Source: Hydrangea macrophylla (lineage: Eukaryota > Streptophyta > Magnoliopsida > Cornales > Hydrangeaceae). From it: a stretch of DNA of 64,000 bases. This document shows positions 11,601 to 21,535 of this stretch, in pieces. The stretch spans positions 139,941,359-140,005,358 of the forward strand of contig CM066988.1 in assembly GCA_033977485.1 (NCBI GenBank), given 5' to 3'. The number at the start of each line of letters is the position of its first letter. Positions within the stretch are counted from its first letter, which is position 1. The translations under genes and the position numbers were made by a program. Under the pieces are notes generated by a model. The model ran no database searches. It saw only the letters and a list, made by a program, of their open reading frames with translations, and had not been told where the DNA came from.

Positions 11601-14600
11601 CTCTTCTTCAAAGAGAATTGAGATAGTTGAAAAATCTAATGGTGATCAACACATTCCTGTCAAGAATTGGGCACAGAATGCCCCATCTCCGGTCAAATAT
11701 GATGTTCTAGCTCATCTGAAGCGCATCCCGTCACTGTTAAGTGTGTATGACGCCTTGCAATTATCAAAGGACTTGCGGAAGGCTCTCGTTCAAGCCTTAA
11801 CAAGTCTTGATCTCTACGTAGAAGACGTTGAGCAAGTTGAGGTAGAGTCATCATCACCAAAAGAATGTGCTGCATGCATGGCTTGCATTACTTTCACTGA
11901 TGATGACCTCCAGTTAGGCACGAAATTTCATAATCGTCCTCTCTATGTGACGGGCATAATTGGATGTGTCCCGGTCACCAGAATCATGCTTGATGGTGGA
12001 TCAGCTGTAAATTTACTTCCATTAAAGACTCTTCGTGCTTTAGGCTTTTCAGCTCGACAATTAACCCCATCCATGTTGACAATCCAAGGTTTCAACCAAA
12101 TGGGTCAAAAGGCTCTTGGTAGTATCAAATTGGAATTGAATATCGGGGAATTGCGCACGGATGCTCTTTTCCATGTCATTGATGCAGAGACTTCTTATAA
12201 TGCTTTATTAGGGCGCCCGTGGCAACATGTGAATGGCGTGATACCTTCTACTCTCCACCAAGTGTTAAAATTTTGTAAGAATGGGGTAGAAAAGAAGGTC
12301 ATTGCCGATTCTAACCCGTTCGCGAAAGAAGAGGCGAACTATGCAGATGCTAAATTCTACAAAACTAATGACATGGACATGGGAAAGGAGCCAATTATCC
12401 CAAACCATGAGTCACCACCCTTTGGAATTTTGAAACAAGCAAAGGCATTTCGTTTTAAAGGAACATTGCCAAAAAAATTGAAGGATTACTCTTCTTCAAA
12501 TTCAAGGGTTCCGTTAAAATATGTGGTGAAGGATTCTGGAAGTTCGATACAAGATACGATGATAGTACTTACAATGAGTTATACTCGGCCTCTTCGAAGG
12601 ATAACTCAATCAGTGCCTCAAAACGTCGTAATCTCTACCACGTTCGGTGATGATGAAAGTCAAAATAAACGCATTGTGTTCATCAAGGATGAGCCACAAT
12701 CTTCAGTTTCTTCTTCTTCGGTTCCGCTGGATCTAAAACCAAAAAAGGATAAGGTCCTTTTCAAAAAGGGCAACAAGAGTAGTCAAATTTTTCAAAGTGA
12801 AATATCCAAGGCTTACTTCTCAGAATCAGCAGAATCCATGGTTTTCACAGACCAAGAAAAAAGGATTTTTTATGAGGAAGAAGACAGCGAGAAACCCAGA
12901 GTCTCAGTGTTTCAAAGGCTTGGGGGCATCTCAGCGCCCAAAATGCAAAAGATTGGCAAGAACAAGCGATGGAAGCTTAAAAGAAAAGGATTGGGAAAGT
13001 TTATTCTGAAAATGAGTGAGGATAGTGAAAGTCATAAAGAGACCAAAGAAAGCGCACAAGTTAATTGTACCTCATTTGAAGAAGAGTCTTTTGAAGAAAT
13101 TCCAAAGGAAGAACAAATTCTAGATCCTTTAGAACAAGAGCCATCAGAGTTCATAGAGGATGTACAACTGGCACCATCTCAAATTGAGGATGGAGGTCAA
13201 GCTACCATCGATGAGCTCAAAGAAATAAATCTTGGTACAGCAGATGAACCCAAGCCAATATTTATTAGCACGTTACTCTCCGAGAAAGAGTCAAAAGGAT
13301 ATGAACAATTCCTTCGAGAGTATTGTGATGTTTTTGCATGGGGTTATCAAGACATGCCTGGGTTAGACCCAAAAGTCGCAGTCCATCGACTTGCTGTATC
13401 CAACCAAAAACGGCCAGTGAAGCAAGGTCAACGTCGTTTTCGACCAGAACTCATCACACAAATTAAAGCAGAGGTCGACAAGTTGATTGAGGTTGGATTT
13501 ATAAGGGAAGTTCAATACCCTACTTGGCTTGCTAACATTGTGCCAGTCAAAAAGAAAAATGGACAAGTACGCATTTGTATAGATTTTAGAGATCTAAATG
13601 AAGCATGTCCTAAAGATGAGTTTCCACTACCAATCACAGAGCTTTTAGTCGATGCCACCACTGGATATGGTGCCTTGTCTTTCATGGATGGATTCTCAGG
13701 TTATAACCAAATAAAAATGGCACCTGAAGATGAAGAACTCACTGCATTTCGCACACCTAAAGGTATATATTGTTACACCGTAATGCCTTTTGGGTTGAAA
13801 AACGCCGGAGCTACATATCAAAGGGCTATGACAGTCATCTTTGATGATCTGCTCCATAATACCATCGAGTGTTATGTAGATGATTTGGTTGTGAAAACTA
13901 GAGAAAGAGAGTATCACTTGAAAGATCTCAAAAAAGTCTTTGATAGACTAAGAAAGCACCAATTGAAGATGAACCCCTTGAAATGTGCATTTGGGGTATC
14001 TTCTGGAAAATTCCTTGGATTTGTTGTTAGACATCGAGGAATTGAAATTGATCCTTCCAAAATAAAGGCAATAATGGAAATGCCACCCCCTCGTAATTTA
14101 AAAGAATTGCGTGGACTGCAAGGAAAGCTAGCCTATATTAGAAGGTTCATTTCAAATTTATCTGGTAGATGTCAACCGTTTTCAAGATTGATGAAAAAGG
14201 ATGTACCTTTCATATGGGATCAAACATGCCAAAATGCTTTCAATAGCATAAAAGAATATTTGTCAAAACCTCCGGTATTAATGGCTCCTATTAAAGGAAA
14301 ACCATTAATTTTGTACATTGCTGCTCTTGAACGCTCCTTAGGTGCAATGCTTGCTCAAAACAATGAATGTGGAAAAGAAAATGCCTTGTACTACTTAAGT
14401 AGGACCCTTGTGGGGGCAGAACACAATTATTCTCCTATAGAGAAAATATGTCTGGCATTGGTCTTCGCAGTTCAAAAATTGCGACATTATCTGCTCGCAC
14501 ATTCAGTCACATTAATCTCGAAGGCAGATCCTTTAAGATACTTGATGTCGAGGCCATTTCTATCAGGGCGAGTAGCGCGATGGTCTGTGTTACTTACAGA

Positions 14601-16503
14601 ATTTGACATCATTTACGTGCCTCAAAAGGCAATAAAAGGGCAAGCACTTGCCGATTTCTTAGCGGCACATCCTGTACCTAACAATATAGAGCTATCTGAT
14701 GATTTTCCCGACGAAGAAGTTTTACTAGTAGAAGCCTCATCTTGGCAGCTTTATTTTGATGGTGCATCTAGAAAACGTGGTGCAGGAGCAGGAATTGTGT
14801 TCATTACACCTTCTGGAGGTTTAATTCCTTACTCGTTCTCACTCACTGCTGCATGTTCAAATAACGTAGCTGAGTACGAGGCTTTGGTTATTGGTCTAGA
14901 AATTGCACTTGACATGCAAATCGGTAACTTACAAGTCTTTGGTGACTCTCAATTGATTGTCCGGCAATTAAATGACCAATACCAAGTTAGGAATGAAAAC
15001 TTGTTTTTTTATCACCAAAGAGCTAAACATTTGATGTCACAATTTCAAGACATTAAAATAAATCATGTCCGAAGATCAGAAAATGACAAAGCCGATGCTT
15101 TAGCCAAATTGGCCGCATCATTGGTTCTTCCAGAAGAAAGGGATATACAAGTTACAGTTGGAGAACGCCACCTTTTGGCTCCAGCATTTGATCGCATGGG
15201 AGAGGATGAATCTTCAAATGTGGTTACGGTTTGTGAAATTGAAGAGGATCAAGATTGGCGACAACCTTTTATTGATTACTTTCAATATGGTAGATTGCCA
15301 GAACATCCGAAAAAGAGGGTTGACTTGAAACGAAGAGCTCTTCGATTTGCACTTTTGAATGATACCCTATATAGAAGATCCTTTGATGGAGTTCTTCTAA
15401 GATGTTTGTCAAATCAAGAATCAAAATTTGCTCTTCAAGAAACTCATGCTGGGACATGTGGTGCCCATCAAGCTGGTCCAAAACTTGCTGCTCAATTAAA
15501 ACGTTTAGGCTACTATTGGCCGACCATGGTCCACGATGCAATGAAGTTTGCAAAATCTTGTAAAGTTTGCCAGCTGCATGGAGATTTCATACATCAACCC
15601 CCTCAACCACTTCATCCGTCCATTTTATCATGGCCCTTTGAAACTTGGGGATTGGACGTCATCGGCCCTTTCAAACCCCCTTCTTCACGTTCTCACCAAT
15701 ACATCCTTGCGGGAACAGATTACTTCTCTAAGTGGTCTGAGGCAGTACCTCTGAAAGAAGTAAAGGCATTAGATGTTGCAAACTTCATCAAGAATCATAT
15801 AATATATCGTTATGGAGTCCCCGCAAAAATCATTTCTGATAATGCCTTATACTTCAAAAGTCAATCCATCATAAGGTTGTCTGAAAAGTACAAGATTCGG
15901 CTAGGGCGTTCTGCGAGCTATAATCCATCTGCAAATGGGCAGGCCGAAGCTTTTAACAAAGTTTTATGCAAAATTCTCAAGAAGATGGTGAGCAAGAACA
16001 AAAGAGACTGGCATGAACGCCTACCAGAGGCTCTCTGGGCATATAGAACAACAATTCGTACGTCAACGGGTTGTACTCCATATAGCCTCGTTTATGGTTC
16101 TGAAGCAGTACTGCCGCTTGAGGTGCAATTGCCCTCTCTCAGAATTGCCACACGACTCACTAATCCAGATGAGAATGTCAAAATCAGATTGGCTGAACTC
16201 GAAGCGCTTGATGAAAAAAGGCTTGAAGCCCAACAAAGACTTGAAATATATCAAGCTCAGGTTGCAAGTTCTTTCAACAAAAAGGTCAAATTTCGATCAT
16301 TTTCAGTTGGCAGTTTGGTTTTAACTGTGAAAAGACCAGTTGTTATCACAAGAAGGATGAAAGGAAAATTTGAGCCAAAATGGGAGGGGCCGTATGTCAT
16401 AACAAAAGTTTTTCCAAAAGGATCTTACGAGCTTTCAGACTCTGAAGGAAGGCGAGTCTATCCATGTGTCAATGGGAAGTTCATCAAGAAGTTCTATGCT
16501 TGA
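8656..16503 (+). CDS. Tat gag-pol polyprotein (Gag, PR, RT, RNase H, archaeal-type RNase H, INT)
   Basis: One uninterrupted ORF of 2615 residues starts at the ATG just after a splice-acceptor-like CAG. Residues 1-430 are a basic, low-complexity N-terminal extension that I do not recognise. Retrotransposon Gag lies at about 440-610, followed by a degenerate CKYHR zinc-knuckle-like motif. Protease has DGGSAVNLLP near 1112. RT has RICIDFRDLNEACPKDEFPLP near 1638 and YVDD near 1740. A worn RNase H (YIAALERS in place of the usual Asp motif) is at about 1880-2010. A second RNase H with FDGAS, AEYEAL, GDSQL and KADALA is at about 2030-2160. Integrase has an HHCC region near 2262, then LDVIGPF, SDNALYF and GQAEAF carrying D, D and E. 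All catalytic motifs needed for transposition except the first RNase H are visible. It is likely expressed from the LTR and cleaved by its own protease. Confidence 0.95.
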   Translation: MAPQVTVYYHKLPLVIQGKRKKAAYHASFMLDHYPLASSFTPKVKSKAIEKKVATKAKTAWSIKKTPQTTTAKGNHFNQIFIGTIPIDLPTTMPVMVTSVEKEVSPPDTPKVKVTKTNQVTLEQSVTTTVPTDTASSSAGASAKGKKPRVFRLKSQVPNSSRVVPYTTQSKRKTQRRRSKTPKVQYCPEAVPYPLASFSVEQSKKAKSDKGMQQWAFLSGSMFPKETQIGAFHLSQKEVQLYTGPITRSRARIASQPSSEGSTTSRRSSRSERDDSSSYSTLQEPIKTQGLEQNVGSQTNSNNPLYADSETIFQEEDFPDELASQFQSKLKISQESNLRDMPVLVTGTTTVEEQLQEMQRRLTEKDAEIAALAAQIANHASTSAGDHVHANEEVQTSATPLTQVDLNKLIAEGIREFQASTTSPVLGYRKPYPAHYDTIPFPHGYQKPNFEKFDGITGSPQEHLAHFCSACGESAQVDALLIRQFVQSLKGSAFTWYTQLLPGSIITWDDMQRAFLAQFVSSKKKISIIDLADARQKINENVNDFITRWRSLNLQCSEKLTEQSAVQMCSNNLLPEIATFVGTAEPQTFDQLVSKASNVERQIARQKSISQKPRQVEEKKNDSKKPAKKSETMATFVKVNPNNNNGNGNSNSSSKGKTGSRNLSLKERKEIKYSFEDDDVEGIFNQLMNATAIKLPEPKRPSEMNKTDDPKYCKYHRIISHSLKDCYVLKDIIQAMIKNGELELEESSSAKETIAASNSVFLSGDPVLAEADEGGLIPTVSLPEGAIQVAVLVNDEAKYVYAYPDMPRPRHPMTPTLYELMTEDLDCWDDSPEPESDSDEEGEWKTCVSKKTKRIANISASSIKSLDHPGIKFRGREVEKKNKKKKKKIQKKEQVPLKDDYVQPKRVPITLTEYLPNEFFGEEPIEEDEWPCWTTTYEESNTEALEVDEITLRSGRLLPSPKKEQQKLANPSSKQATKEPLASSSKRIEIVEKSNGDQHIPVKNWAQNAPSPVKYDVLAHLKRIPSLLSVYDALQLSKDLRKALVQALTSLDLYVEDVEQVEVESSSPKECAACMACITFTDDDLQLGTKFHNRPLYVTGIIGCVPVTRIMLDGGSAVNLLPLKTLRALGFSARQLTPSMLTIQGFNQMGQKALGSIKLELNIGELRTDALFHVIDAETSYNALLGRPWQHVNGVIPSTLHQVLKFCKNGVEKKVIADSNPFAKEEANYADAKFYKTNDMDMGKEPIIPNHESPPFGILKQAKAFRFKGTLPKKLKDYSSSNSRVPLKYVVKDSGSSIQDTMIVLTMSYTRPLRRITQSVPQNVVISTTFGDDESQNKRIVFIKDEPQSSVSSSSVPLDLKPKKDKVLFKKGNKSSQIFQSEISKAYFSESAESMVFTDQEKRIFYEEEDSEKPRVSVFQRLGGISAPKMQKIGKNKRWKLKRKGLGKFILKMSEDSESHKETKESAQVNCTSFEEESFEEIPKEEQILDPLEQEPSEFIEDVQLAPSQIEDGGQATIDELKEINLGTADEPKPIFISTLLSEKESKGYEQFLREYCDVFAWGYQDMPGLDPKVAVHRLAVSNQKRPVKQGQRRFRPELITQIKAEVDKLIEVGFIREVQYPTWLANIVPVKKKNGQVRICIDFRDLNEACPKDEFPLPITELLVDATTGYGALSFMDGFSGYNQIKMAPEDEELTAFRTPKGIYCYTVMPFGLKNAGATYQRAMTVIFDDLLHNTIECYVDDLVVKTREREYHLKDLKKVFDRLRKHQLKMNPLKCAFGVSSGKFLGFVVRHRGIEIDPSKIKAIMEMPPPRNLKELRGLQGKLAYIRRFISNLSGRCQPFSRLMKKDVPFIWDQTCQNAFNSIKEYLSKPPVLMAPIKGKPLILYIAALERSLGAMLAQNNECGKENALYYLSRTLVGAEHNYSPIEKICLALVFAVQKLRHYLLAHSVTLISKADPLRYLMSRPFLSGRVARWSVLLTEFDIIYVPQKAIKGQALADFLAAHPVPNNIELSDDFPDEEVLLVEASSWQLYFDGASRKRGAGAGIVFITPSGGLIPYSFSLTAACSNNVAEYEALVIGLEIALDMQIGNLQVFGDSQLIVRQLNDQYQVRNENLFFYHQRAKHLMSQFQDIKINHVRRSENDKADALAKLAASLVLPEERDIQVTVGERHLLAPAFDRMGEDESSNVVTVCEIEEDQDWRQPFIDYFQYGRLPEHPKKRVDLKRRALRFALLNDTLYRRSFDGVLLRCLSNQESKFALQETHAGTCGAHQAGPKLAAQLKRLGYYWPTMVHDAMKFAKSCKVCQLHGDFIHQPPQPLHPSILSWPFETWGLDVIGPFKPPSSRSHQYILAGTDYFSKWSEAVPLKEVKALDVANFIKNHIIYRYGVPAKIISDNALYFKSQSIIRLSEKYKIRLGRSASYNPSANGQAEAFNKVLCKILKKMVSKNKRDWHERLPEALWAYRTTIRTSTGCTPYSLVYGSEAVLPLEVQLPSLRIATRLTNPDENVKIRLAELEALDEKRLEAQQRLEIYQAQVASSFNKKVKFRSFSVGSLVLTVKRPVVITRRMKGKFEPKWEGPYVITKVFPKGSYELSDSEGRRVYPCVNGKFIKKFYA

Positions 16504-16525
16504 ATTGATAGAGGGCCTTTGTAAT

Positions 16526-16813
16526 GAACTACGTAAGGCTTAATTCCAATTCGGACGTTGGATACGTAGGCAGTCTGGTTGCTAAACTAGATCCAGCCAC
16601 TGAAAAAAAAATAAATAAATAAAATAAAATAAAATAAATAATAATAATGAACTACGTAAGGCTTGATTCCAATTCGGACGTTGGATACGTAGGCAGTCTG
16701 GTTGCTAAACTAGATCCAGCCACTGAAAAAAAAAAAAAAAATGATGAACTACGTAAGGCTTGATCCCACAAAAGGGTACGTAGGCAGTCTAGTAGTTGTG
16801 CTAGATCCAGCCC
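16526..16813 (+). repeat. Three copies of the two-hairpin RNA-like module after pol
   Basis: Copies lie at 16526-16599, 16649-16722 and 16746-16813, separated by A-rich spacers. Lower stem CTACGTA/TACGTAG is perfect in all three. The apical stem is TCCAA/TTGGA in the first two and CCC/GGG in the third. The second hairpin is TCTGG/CTAGA (one G-U) in the first two and TCTAG/CTAGA in the third. All end TCCAGCC. The first copy starts 22 bases after the gag-pol stop, so these lie in the 3' untranslated part of the genomic RNA. Confidence 0.7.
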
Positions 16814-17096
16814 CTGTTAATAAAATTCATTCTTGTATTCCATTGATGGTATTTCAGGTATTCAGGAACGATTTGAGTTGTGCCATTAGTGAGTATAAAC
16901 TATGATTGGCTTTTGCAGGTTAATTCAAACAAGAAACTCTTAGTGGTTTTTAATCTATTCCATGCAAGAATAAGATATGGATTCAAAAATAATAATAATA
17001 AAGAGAGACAGAGATGTTCTCAATTTTATTACTAAAATTGGGACTACATATGAAAAGGGAAACACCTAAAAAAAAAAGGGGTGGGTGGGAGAACTT

Positions 17097-19945
17097 CTAA
17101 GATTGGTTGCAAAATAAGTTCAAAGCACAAATGAGATTCTGAAATTCTTTTTTTCGATTTTCAAATTCTTGAAGCTTTTCTTTCCCAGCCTTGACCATGG
17201 ATTGCTGAAGCTCTTGCTCAAGTTTATCTTGCGTCTCTAAAGATGACTCCAATTCTTTCATCTTCGCCTCAACCCCCATTTTGTCTATCTCTAAGTCAGA
17301 CTTCATGGCTAGTAACCTTGACTCTTCTTCCAAAATTTGAGCTTCTCTAACCTTCAGTTCCTCTGATCGTTTTGAAGAGTTCACCAATTCTATGTCCAGT
17401 TGTTGTTTGACCTTTAAACATTTGGCATGTTGAGCTACCAAGTTGTTAAGCAAGGCTACATCAAATCCACCACCCTGGCTCAACTCATTTTCATCTGAAA
17501 CAATCATTTCAGATAAATTAAAAATTTGAGAAACAACATTGTCATACCACTCAACCACATCCCTCCCTGAGTCTACTTCAGTAATTACCCTCTTTATCAT
17601 CTCAAGCGATTGCGTCATAGAGGAACGACATGCTAATAATGTCTAAGGTGACGATTTGGATGATAATTGATTGACCGATTCTCTCACAATACCTATTGCA
17701 AAATCTCTGGCCAGTTGATCAAGTTTGTTTGCCATTGGCAATGAGAGATTGTCCAATGAAAATGGGATCTCAGGATTTTGTAGAAGTGCTTCCGAAGAGG
17801 CATCTATGATAGGCTCATTCAAAATAAAACCATCGGAAAACTCAGTGGTAATATGGTCGTCGGGGCCTTCATAATCAACAAGCTCATCTGCAACAATGGT
17901 TGCACTCCCTAAAGCGCTACTCCCAATATCAGGAGAACCATCAATAGGTAGGTCTGTAAAAGAAAGACCTGCATCAGTGGTATCTGTATCATCTGATCCA
18001 CTCGATCTGTCATATCGAACTCTCTTGTAGTTTTTATCACTTGGCGAGAGCTCCCTGCGAGGTCGAATTTTGGTTTTATTAATAAAACAAGGGGTTCCGC
18101 CATGACCAATACCAATCGCTGGAACCGCGCCTTCAACATCAGTCAGTGAAATTACACCTCGTATATTACTGGTAGGTGCTCGAATATTTTTTATTACAAA
18201 AACTGGCTCCTCTTGGGCATAATTTCGTTTTGTCAAAGTCAAATGCACCTTCCGAACTGATATACCTAAATATGGAGTTGTATTCCTCACCCACCAACCA
18301 CAATACCAATAAGTACACGTACCTGACTGACTTCCGCGAGGGATATGGAATAAAGCTGATGTTCCTCTCTTTAAAACCAAAGCTTGAGCTTTAGCCACTA
18401 ACTCAATGCGCTGAAATCGTTGGGCAAAATTGAACCTAAGCTTATTAGTAGGTATCCCCTGGTCAAAACCAAATTGACGACCGAATCTATTAGGGTAATA
18501 AGGTTGAACACATAAATTGGTACCCACACGCACGGGTAGCAAAGTAGAGCGAATGAAAACCAAGAACTCGAAATGTTTATCCAAAAGGTCCTCGGTATCC
18601 AAATAATCAACCCCATTATCTTCGTCAAAGGAAGTAGGTCGAAAAGAGACATATTGATCATTTCTGAAAACAATTATGGCTGCATAAATATCTATCTCTT
18701 CCCCGCGAACACCAGCGTATCTAATCAGCAAAGGATACTCCGAAGGAAACTCATCATGTGGCCGCCGACGGTACAAGGTCGGAAAGTGTTCACCTAACCA
18801 ACCAAGTACATAATGAATAGGAAAGTTCGGGTTCGCGGCCCCAGGATCCTTCGGATAATTAGCAACTTCGCCCAATCCTTGATAAATGTAGCCCAGAACA
18901 CTTGGCGCAAGTGACACTATATTCCCTTCAGCCATCAAAGATGCCATGTGAAATGTCTCTGGTCGCACAACAGTATTCCCATATGGGAAAACAAACCTGC
19001 TAAGCCATAAAGCTAAGTAAGCAGCCAATGCCCCTTTTTGTGAAATTTTCAAAGGCAACTGTTGCATTGTCTGACGAAATTCTTCACCCTTTTTATAAGA
19101 GGATTTTGGATTTTCTCCATATCCAGCATATTTCACTTTTTCTCGATAAAAGAAGTGAATCCACTGTGTCCAAGTTACTTTGGAATCCCCAAGATGGTCG
19201 CATAAAGTAGCATGAATCCTCAAGAGTTCTGATATGGTGGAAGGATATTTTGATTCAATGATTAACTCCTGATTGGAGGGGAGGAATTCCTCATAGTGAA
19301 TCCCCAAAATGGGTAAACCGCCTATAACTTTCAAATCATATAATGAAACGCTCATCTCCCCAACACCATGATGAAGAGTATTGGTTAACGGGCTCCATAA
19401 TTCGCAAAAAGCTCTCCAAACATCCTTGCAACGCTCATACGAGTAGGACGATACGGCTACACCACCATAAATGTTTGCTTGGCGTAAAATATCCCCGTAC
19501 CAACTAAAACAGTTTCAGTCCATTCCATCAAATAAGGTTGAAAAGTAGCAAGACCTCTGAATTTGAAGTCTTGGCCCCAATTCCTTTTTTCCTTGTACAA
19601 TTTGTATAGCACCGGATAAAATTCTTCATTAACTGGTAACTTGCACTCGCCACGACTTTCATTTTCCACCTTCTCAAGTGTGATAATTTTAGTAAGAGGT
19701 CCATAATTTTTGCATACATCAATTACACCTTTCTCTCTTTTGGAATTAAAGGTGAACCATCCAGTGAAAGTCTCTCCCCTCCGAACCCAAGTGATTAAAT
19801 CTTGAGACTTTCTGTCCACATTCAAATCCTGTAAGGGAGAGGATCTCTTGTACTTTGGTCCAAAATCATATTCTCCTCCGTCAACAGTCATGGCTCGTTG
19901 AAAAGTCTCTGATCCATGGATATCCATTGCAAAGTAATCTGTCAA
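17097..19945 (-). pseudogene. Antisense plant-mobile-domain (aminotransferase-like) gene carried by the Tat element, broken
   Basis: Read on the minus strand, the product starts at 19945. A one-base frameshift near 19500 moves the reading frame to that of 17643-19478, which contains LWSPLTNTLHHGVGEMSVSL and DLKVIGGLPILG. These are hallmarks of the plant mobile domain (PMD) family. The long helical domain continues to about 18200, followed by an acidic linker. An in-frame TAG at 17643-17645 separates a C-terminal segment (17097-17618) that is rich in Glu, Lys and Leu and probably coiled coil. Because it stays in frame, it looks like the original C-terminus. PMD proteins occur in plant genomes and in transposons, and extra antisense ORFs between pol and the 3' LTR are known in Tat elements. 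Its role is unknown, and as read it cannot give a full-length protein without recoding. Confidence 0.75.
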
Positions 19946-20033
19946 AAATTCAAAATATATGTATTATTACTTGATTTTTTTTAGGAGAATTTTCTTCTGT
20001 CCTCAGGAAAAAGAGGGGGACCATCCTTTTAAG

Positions 20034-20171
20034 GGTCTTAAGAAGACCAATAGCACTTAATGTAAGGTCTTGAGAAGACCAGTAATGGTTATTTTGAGGT
20101 CTTAAGAAGACCAGTTTTTTTTAGGGTCTTGAGAAGACCAATAATGTTTACTTCATGGTCTTAAGAAAACC
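20034..20171. repeat. Ladder of five GGTCTT-AAGACC hairpins
   Basis: GGTCTT(A/G)AGAAGACC occurs at 20034, 20066, 20098 and 20125, with a slightly altered fifth copy at 20157. Spacing is 27-32 bp. Each is a 6-bp inverted repeat with a 3-nt loop. A related GGTCTGGAAAGGACC lies near 20305. The ladder is about 90 bp upstream of the antisense gene start, where its promoter would be. Function unknown. Confidence 0.7.
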
Positions 20172-20191
20172 AGTAAACATGTTTGCAAAGT

Positions 20192-20192
<1 letters not shown>

Positions 20193-20240
<48 letters not shown>
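20193..20240 (+). repeat. 48-nt poly(A) tract inside the Tat element
   Basis: An uninterrupted A run follows the hairpin ladder. It could be a remnant of a captured reverse-transcribed sequence or simple slippage. Run length may be affected by sequencing error. The 416 bases from 20241 to the 3' LTR hold no convincing gene. Confidence 0.75.
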
Positions 20241-20243
<3 letters not shown>

Positions 20244-20656
20244 TTCTACAAGATCCATAGGCGTTGTGTGTGCATTGAGATATAAATGCACTTTCATAAA
20301 GGTAAGGTCTGGAAAGGACCATTTGTGGCAACTGTTAAAAAAAAAAGTATGGCTTCAGCAGTGTCGACACATGGGCAAAAGAAATCCTTGACTCCATTAA
20401 CAAACTTACCAATAACGCCTTTGAGTCTTGACTTGAAAAAAAGAAAGCAAATAATAAGTTCTGAAAACAAAGCTGTTTTCTCCTCTAAAAAAAATAACTC
20501 ACGGCTAGCTCTTATAAAGAAGCCTCATGGTATAAGTCTAATTCGAATTGGATTTAGATACCAATGGTTATCCACTTATCCCTTAAGTCATTTAAATTGG
20601 AATTTTGAGTGCTTTGTGTAAATCCTATAATTCACACCAACCACTCAGGGGGCAAC

Positions 20657-21500
20657 TGTTAAAACATTTTTTTTTTTACAGTAGATATTAAATTTTTATC
20701 CTACTGATAAGAGAGAAATAAATAAATATATATGTGTATGTGTACCGATATATATATATATATATATGTTATTTTGACATAAGAATAATGGCAATTTGGG
20801 TAGGTAATTGACCCATGTGGTATGCACGTAATTGACCCATGTATATCATTCCTACTGGTATATGAGTTACTTGGGGAGAGATAGGTAACTTTGCCCATGT
20901 AGTGGGTCCTTAAAAAGCTCAAAGTGGGTAGTCTTCTCCTATTATAAATAGGACACTAAGAGGGGACAAAGGGAGCAAGAACGAAAAAAGGAGAAAGAAA
21001 AGGCAAGAAAAAAAAATACTGACGTGAAGAAAAGAAGGTCTTAGAAAGAGAAGAGGGAAATATTCTAGTGAGATACATCCTAAAAAAATATATATATATA
21101 GAAGAGAAGAGATAAGGTTATCCATTTTTTTAAGACTCCAAAAACTGACAGGTATTTTCTTTAATCTCTCTCTCTCTCTCCTCTCGTTTTTTTTTTTTAT
21201 GAGTTGTACTCTTGAATATTATCATGAGAGTTCCTAACTCTCAAATGATAATATGGAATCCCTGATTCCTTTATCTTGAGACAACTTTTAAGTCTAAAAA
21301 TCTTAGTAATTATCATGAGAGTTCCTAACTCTTAAATGATAATTTGGAATCATTGATTCCTCATTTAAAAAAAAAAGAAATAGAAAGTTGTTTCAGGTTT
21401 CTTAAATTAAATACAGATTGTGGGTAAACTGAATGGAATGTGAGCAACCCACACTTTGACATCAATATACATACACAATATATGTATATTCATATACAGA

Positions 21501-21535
<35 letters not shown>

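Noticed and set aside
19457..19500. Intron joining the two parts of the antisense plant mobile domain gene
   Set aside because: The two frames overlap and differ by one base with homology continuing on both sides, so a frameshift is simpler.
20155..20391. Lys-rich ORF across the long A run
   Set aside because: Produced by the poly(A) tract. The same holds for the Lys- and Phe-rich frames at 47899-48192.
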